DNA from: Phycomyces nitens
Taxonomy: Eukaryota; Mucoromycota; Mucoromycetes; Mucorales; Phycomycetaceae
Reading direction: 5' to 3'
Length of the DNA: 64,000 nucleotides
Assembly: GCA_022702545.1 (NCBI GenBank)
Contig: JAHRBC010000004.1
Location: forward strand, 6,354,001-6,418,000
Positions 58,690 to 64,000 of this stretch are shown one piece after another (the first letter of the stretch is position 1; the number at the start of each line of letters is the position of its first letter). Made by a program: the position numbers and the translations under genes. The notes under the pieces are model-generated. The model was not told the origin of the DNA. It was given only the letters and a program-made list of their open reading frames with translations, and did no database searches.

Positions 58690-61065
58690 ATGGCTCTCGC
58701 ACTAATCAAAAATACTGTTCCTGAAGCAGACGATACTATTATCGAATACATTGATGGATATCTCAAATCTGCCGACTATGAAGACGATGAAGACGCCATT
58801 ACAGAATTCATCAAACCACTCTTGATCGATGCCGGTGGCGATGAAGACAAAATCGATCGTCTATGCGAAGAGCTGACTGAAATGTTAAACACCAAAGACA
58901 ATGCCAACGGGCCCACAAAGGGTCTCTCAAGATTGGAACAGACGATTACAATAGGAAATCAGACAGGTATCTCGGCCACATCCTCACTCACCAAGAGCAA
59001 TGTTGACCTTGATCACGTCTCTGGCCGTCGTGTACAGTCTCAGGTCAACCAAGAGAAACTGCGCAAGGCCGAAGCAAAGATCGCTGCCAAGATGGTCAAG
59101 CGTCAGGAGAAAACAAACCTCAAGGTCGAATACGAAGCATCACGCCTGTTGGAGGACGAACAGAAGGCTCTCCAGGAAGCTTACAAGATGTACAACCCTA
59201 TTCTGGATTATACCTCGACAAAGAGCAAGAACAAGGACATCAAGATCGAGAATTTCGATATTTCATTTGCTGGCCGTCGTATCTTGACCGACGCCAGTTT
59301 GACAATTGCTTTTGGAAGACGTTATGGTGTGGTTGGTAAGAACGGTATTGGTAAATCCACTCTTTTGCGTGCCATGGCCCGTCGTGAGATCAACGTCCCT
59401 ACCCATATTTCCGTTCTTTACGTCGAACAAGAGGCAAGTATATTGTTCAATAGGTGTATTTATGCTAAACGGCTTACAGGTTATTGGTGACATGACACCT
59501 GCTATTGAAATGGTGTTACGAGCTGATGTCTGGCGTGAGCATTTGCTCGAAAAGGAGCGTGAGCTGTCATTCAACATTAACCAGCTTGAGAACGAGTTGG
59601 CCGAAGACGGTCTTTCAGAAGAAGACAAGAAGGCTCTTGAAGAAAAGAAGGATAGACTGATGAGTGATCTCAAGGACATCTTTTCCAAACTCCAGGATAT
59701 CGAAAGTGACAAGGCAGAATCAAAGTAAGTTGCAAGGTGAATCTGGCAAGAGGTCCTAAATTTCGCGTATTCCTCTAGGGCATCCGCCATTCTTGCCGGT
59801 CTTGGTTTCTCTGCTCCTGACCAAAAGAGACCCACCAAGGAGTTCTCTGGTGGTTGGCGTATGCGTATCTCCCTTGCCCGTGCTCTGTTCTGTAAGCCCG
59901 ATGTTCTCATGCTTGATGAGCCTGATAACATGTTGGATATCCCTGCCATTGTGTGGCTCGAAAACTACCTCAAGACCTGGCCCAATACCCTTTTGGTCGT
60001 TTCTCACGACAGAGAATTCCTTGATGAGGTTGCTACTGACATTCTTCACCAGCATTCTGAAAAGTTGGATTACTACAAGGGTAACTACACCAACTTTTAT
60101 GCCACACGCGAAGAACGTCGCAAGGCCCAGTACAGAGAGTACGAAGCCCAGATTCAGTACCGTAAGCATCTTCAGGACTTTATTGATCGCTGGAGATACA
60201 ATGCCAAGCGTGCTCCTCAGGCTCAATCAAAGCTCAAGATCCTTGAGAAGCTGCCTCAACTGGAAGAACCAGAGAGTGAAAAGATTGTTACCTTTCAGTT
60301 TACCAATCCAGACCAGCTGTCACCTCCTATTCTGCAGATGAGCGATGTCACCTTTGGATACACACCCGAGAAGATCATCATTCGAGACATCAACCTGGAC
60401 TTGCGTATGGACTCGCGTATTGCTATCGTTGGTCCCAACGGTGCTGGTAAATCCACCATGCTCAAGTTGCTTACCGAAGAGAACCAGCCCATGAGTGGTC
60501 TTGTTCATCGCAACGGTCGTCTGAGAATTGCCTACTTTACCCAGCATCACATTGACCAGCTTGATCTCACCCGTTCTGCGGTTGGCTTCATGTCAGACCG
60601 TTTCCCAGGAAGAACCGAAGAAGATTACAGACGTCATTTGGGTGCCTTTGGTATCACTGGCATGGTTGGTCTTCAGATCATGAAGACCTTGTCTGGTGGT
60701 CAGAAATCTCGTGTGGCCTTTGCTGCACTGAGTGCCCAGAACCCTCACATTCTTGTCCTTGATGAGGTAACAACTGATGCCTATCATGACCTATTTACTA
60801 ACTCTTCATAGCCTACTAACCATCTGGACATGGAGTCTATGGATGCATTACAGACCGCTCTGGGCAATTTCAAGGGTGGTGTTATCATTGTTTCTCACGA
60901 CGAGCGTTTCATTAGCGAGGTTTGCAATGAGATTTGGATCTGTGCTGATGGCGTACTGAGCAAGTTCTCGGGAACCATCAAGGACTACAAGGTAAGCCAA
61001 CTAAAAGCCATTACAAACCATTAACTGTCTTTCTTTAGGAACTCGTGTGCCCCAAAGATGTATAA
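58690..61065 (+). CDS. GCN20: ABCF ATPase GCN20 (ABCF3 type)
   Basis: Five exons: 58690-59433, 59480-59724, 59779-60766, 60812-60991 and 61039-61065, giving 727 residues (yeast Gcn20 752). It has two ATP-binding cassettes and no membrane part. The N-terminal 180 residues form the Gcn1-binding type region. Cassette 1: Walker A GKNGIGKST (about 216), signature FSGGWRMRISLARAL, Walker B LMLDEPDNMLD. Cassette 2: GPNGAGKST, LSGGQKSRVAFA, LVLDEPTNHLD. GCN20 with GCN1 activates the Gcn2 kinase on stalled ribosomes. EPDNMLD replaces the usual EPTNMLD in cassette 1. Intron 1 (59434-59479) has a GC donor (GCAAGT); retaining it brings a stop. The last exon has only nine codons. Confidence 0.94.
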
Positions 61066-61888
61066 TGTATTTAATAAAAAATATATATATAGTTCTACAT
61101 GTTTGTAAGAGGGGTTGGCACGATAGCCATCATATCTAGAAAGCAAACTGACCTTATAAAACAGAGGGATAATGCAGGCCACACATTTCTTTATGGTGGT
61201 AATTTCGGGACCCTAATGGTCTGGTCTTGTCTGGTCTGGTTTAGGTTTATAATTACAGCCAAGTGATAGGCTTAATGACCACTTACCACTACTTATGCAT
61301 AAGGAATACTGTCTTGATCCTGCTCCATGACTGTCTTTTTCCATACATCTCTTGGGTGTCCAAAGATGCTTTCGGTCAATATAGAGAGAACCAATTCAAA
61401 TTGCCATGATATATCATGCGTCGGATATTTCAATAATGCCAAAAACAGAAATGCCCGCCTATTATTATGATCCAATACTTTTCTTTGGCCCATTAAACAG
61501 TTGAGCATTGTCTCTAGAAGAAACCAGTCGATCAAGAAGTAGATGTGATTTCTATTGCCAACAATCCAAAAAAAATGTTGCATTGGCATAAATGGGTGCT
61601 CGATCCGGTACATCTGGGTCTCCGGTCCGAACAGGCTACACTTCATTTTGCTTTTTCTTTTTGCGTGGGGGACCCAGTAAAAATTTTCATCCAAACTCAG
61701 CTCATAGGTAATAAACAGTCGATCCAGCCCCAAGCTTAACTTCTTGACTTTGTTTCTCCCCTTTTAAACTCTCTTTTTTTCAAGGTAAGCTAAAGATGCC
61801 TTGGGGGCTATTACGGTCTGTCACGTATATCTGTATATTTACTCGCTGAATCCCGATATTTCACCCAATTCAATACAAAAAACAAAGA
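61066..61888. other. Intergenic region with one minus-strand open frame
   Basis: 3' side of GCN20, then the porin promoter. A minus-strand frame (61293 to about 61739) stays open for some 149 codons; see the separate entry. The last 100 bases before the porin ATG include CTCTTTTTTTC pyrimidine tracts typical of a strong fungal promoter. Confidence 0.45.
61293..61739 (-). other. Open frame without a start codon, unknown
   Basis: The frame reads LSLGLDRLFITYELSLDENF, HPFMPMQHFFWIVGNRNH, IYFLIDWFLLETMLNCLMGQ and NNRRAFLFLALLKYPTHDIS, ending IPYA. The composition is protein-like, with helical hydrophobic periodicity. There is no ATG between the upstream stop and the first block; the first in-frame ATG would give about 117 residues. 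It may be the last exon of a gene whose other exons I could not place, a relic, or chance. Confidence 0.3.
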
Positions 61889-62932
61889 ATGTCTGTCCCT
61901 GGTGAGTAATACAAGAATATGGATGTTAAGCACAAGATATTAACGCGTATTATTGAAATCAGTTGCTTTCAACGATATCGGCAAGTCTGCCAAGGATCTC
62001 TTGTCCAAGGACTACCCCATCGGTGGTGTCAAGCTCGAGGTCAAGACCACTGCCCCCAACGGTGTTGTAAGTATATACATATATATATATGATCCAAAAA
62101 GGTTGGCACATGGCTGATAAAGTGCGAATGTGTTGGATACAATAGACCTTCAAGGTCAATGGCCAGAGAGACAACAAGACCGGCATCATCGTCGGTGATC
62201 TCGAGACCAAGTACGCTGACAAGGCCAACGGTCTTGCCTTCACTGAGGCCTGGACCACCTCCAACCACCTCAACGGCAAGATCGAGCTCGAGAACAACCT
62301 TGCTAGTAAGTAGTAAACCCAAATCTCAATCTGCCTTGACTTACACTCCACCATTAGAGGGTCTCAAGCTTGAGCTCTTGACATCCCTCCTCCCCTCCGT
62401 CAACGAGAAGGCCGCCAAGATCAACGCCACCTACAAGCAGCCCAACGTCCACACCGTTGCCACCCTCGATGTCTTCAAGACCCACTTTAGCGTCAACTCT
62501 GTTGTCGGCCGTGATGGTTTCCTTGTTGGTGGTGAGGTTGCCTACAGTGTTTTGGATGGCAAGATCAACCGCTACAACGCTGCTGTCGGCTACACTGCCA
62601 AGGACTATGGTGTCGCTGTCCATGCCACCAACAACCTCTCCAACTTTGCTGCTTCCTACTACCACCGCGTAAACAGCGATCTCGAGGCTTCCGGTAAGGC
62701 TTCCTGGGCTGCCAAGTCCACCAACGCCGTTGCCCTTGAGGTTGGTGCCAAGCTCAAGTTGGACAGCTCTGCCTTTGTCAAGGGTAAGATCTCCAACTCT
62801 GGTGTCCTCGGTGTCTCGTACACCCAGGCCCTCCGCCCTGGTGTCAAGGTCAACCTTGGTGCCTCCATCGATACTTCCCGCCTCAACGAGAATGCCCACA
62901 AGCTCGGTCTTGCCTTCACTTTCGAGAACTAA
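61889..62932 (+). CDS. POR1: Mitochondrial porin (VDAC)
   Basis: Exons 61889-61901 (13 bases), 61963-62066, 62146-62305 and 62358-62932 give 283 residues, the usual length of fungal porin. It forms the beta-barrel channel for metabolites in the outer mitochondrial membrane. The N-terminal helix segment (VAFNDIGKSAKDLLSKDYPI) is followed by alternating beta strands (KLEVKTTAPNGV, TFKVNGQRDNKTGIIVGDLE, KGLKLELLTSLLP). The C-terminus LGLAFTFEN fits the beta-signal for membrane insertion. Codon use is very strongly biased to C-ending codons, which points to high expression. Poly(A) signals AATAAA occur at 62943 and 62991. Confidence 0.96.
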
Positions 62933-63599
62933 GTCTTGCGAAAATAAAGCTACTATTATTTTACACTTAATATTTTATAAATGTTGTATCAATAAAATAC
63001 TCATGTATACACACATCAGTGCATTCAACAATTATTATCGTATGTGGGGCATATATATACACAGGGCATTTTATCCCGCCAATTATTCCCTGTTCTTGTA
63101 CCACTGTATAAATTCATGTAGGACAGATAATTTATATATATAAAGTAGTTTCAATATCAGCAAGACTGGTGGTTATAATATTTGAGATTTGTGCCCATTA
63201 TTCTTATCTTGGCTTCATCACAAACCCCCCCCCCCTTTATTGCAAGTGTCGATTTGTATGTATTCTCTAGTGCTTGTTATTTACAGCACAAAGGGCGGTA
63301 CAAAGTACAAATTGCACCCTAGGATGACGTTTCCCAAAGTCAACCAAAAGAAGAATATCTATACTCATATGTACATTTATATATAAATATAAGTATATAA
63401 ATATAATTATCATATATCATATATATATATATATATTTATAAAACAAAAAATTAGTCGGCAGCCTAACCACTCTCTTTCTCTCTTCCTCCAACCACTTGC
63501 CATATCTCTTTTTATATACTCGCATATAATATAGCACACGCAATTTACATTTATCTATCAATATTATATCCATTCATCAATTTTACATTACACATTCCA
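62933..63599. other. Intergenic region (porin 3' end, Rab5 promoter)
   Basis: Contains a C run (63226-63235), TA runs (63395-63440) and a CT-rich stretch (63468-63490) near the expected Rab5 leader. No gene seen. Confidence 0.5.
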
Positions 63600-64000
63600 A
63601 TGTCCAGACAGCAATCCAACTCACAATCTCAGGGCAGGACTTATCAATTTAAACTTGTCCTTTTGGGTACAAAATAGGTCGATAAAATGTGTTGGATTGC
63701 ATAATAATCTCACCAATACTTGTAGGTGAATCTGCTGTAGGAAAATCCAGGTAAATTGATATCCAACAAACTATGATCCATGATATTTACAGCAATAGGC
63801 TCATCGTTTTAATATTTTTTTAGTTTGGTAATGAGATTCGTAAAGGGCCTCTTTGACGAGTACAAAGAAAGCACTATTGGAGGTAGGCCAACAAAGGGAC
63901 CCATACATATTTGCATTGAATTAACCAACTTTTCTTTTTTTCAAGCTGCATTTCTTTCCAAAGAGGTCTCTCTAGAAGACAATGTGACAGTAAAGTTCGA
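63600..64000 (+). CDS. Rab5-type small GTPase (Vps21/Ypt51), 3' end missing
   Basis: Four exons in the window: 63600-63666, 63726-63750 (25 bases), 63824-63882 and 63946 to the window end. The N-terminal extension is rich in Gln and Ser (SRQQSNSQSQ). It is followed by the P-loop GESAVGKSS, then LVMRFVKGLFDEYKESTIGA with the switch I Thr and the Rab5-type AAFLSKEV strand. The effector-region sequence matches Rab5, which controls early endosome fusion. The gene runs out of the window after VTVKF, before the DTAGQE motif. It lies on the same strand as the porin gene, 667 bases downstream. Confidence 0.9.

Noticed and set aside
59263..59949. Minus-strand frame of 228 codons within GCN20
   Set aside because: Antisense shadow that crosses two GCN20 introns. 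No domain on the minus strand.
62354..62899. Long minus-strand frame of 181 codons over the porin gene
   Set aside because: It is a shadow of strongly biased plus-strand codons. The plus strand encodes a full-length porin.

Overview
This is a stretch of nuclear DNA from a filamentous fungus, most likely an early-diverging Mucoromycota species of the Phycomyces/Mucorales type. It holds about 28 protein genes. Nearly all are cut by short GT-AG introns, mostly 42 to 100 bases. Gaps between genes are AT-rich and full of TTA, TA and TAATA repeats. The gene set mixes standard fungal housekeeping genes with genes shared with animals that the common model yeasts lack or mostly lack (RFWD3, HEATR6, AVEN-like, ERH). 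A gene at 4829-5643 and degraded coding blocks nearby resemble protein families I associate with Mucoromycota. The species itself is an inference. I saw no tRNA, rRNA, CRISPR array or intact transposon.

Layout. 1-922: 3' part of a WKF-domain (C7orf50-like) nucleolar protein. 1.9-5.7 kb: a multi-exon pseudogene with one in-frame stop, a more decayed relic, and an intact 219-residue lineage-specific gene. 7.5-9.7 kb: a short-chain dehydrogenase and an unknown 145-residue protein. 10.1-15.0 kb, minus strand: RFWD3, a small WWE-like protein, an AVEN-like protein. 15.1-18.0 kb: mitochondrial inorganic pyrophosphatase and an Nbp2-like SH3 protein. 18-21 kb: no gene. 21.1-24.3 kb, minus: a homeodomain factor and BUD13. 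24.6-27.7 kb: UTP3/SAS10 and a Tc1-type helix-turn-helix protein. 27.7-31.6 kb: gene-poor. 31.6-34.0 kb: a membrane-linked class 3 lipase. 34.6-45.4 kb, minus: an Rrm4-like RNA-binding protein, ERH, ribosomal protein eL34, an unknown protein, and HEATR6 with 18 exons. 46.0-49.3 kb: an FBXO9-type F-box protein and a DUF4436 membrane protein. 49.5-51.6 kb, minus: a MATH-BTB protein. 51.7-54.7 kb: gene-poor. 54.7-58.0 kb, minus: MIX17/CHCHD10 and eIF3 subunit L. 58.7-64.0 kb: GCN20-type ABCF protein, mitochondrial porin, and the 5' part of a Rab5 GTPase.

The genes do not form one pathway. Themes recur: translation and ribosome production (WKF protein, UTP3, eL34, eIF3L, GCN20), RNA processing and transport (BUD13, ERH, Rrm4-like), mitochondria (pyrophosphatase, MIX17, porin) and protein turnover (RFWD3, FBXO9, MATH-BTB). 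Several neighbours are head to head and may share promoters: AVEN-like/pyrophosphatase, BUD13/UTP3, HEATR6/FBXO9, eIF3L/GCN20.

The most noteworthy observations are five clear and one probable GC-AG introns, all with donor GCAAGT; very small exons, including a 12-base exon in ERH; and the Rrm4-like protein with three RRMs plus C-terminal MLLE domains. All splice sites were placed by eye by keeping the reading frame. Exon ends should be treated as models.
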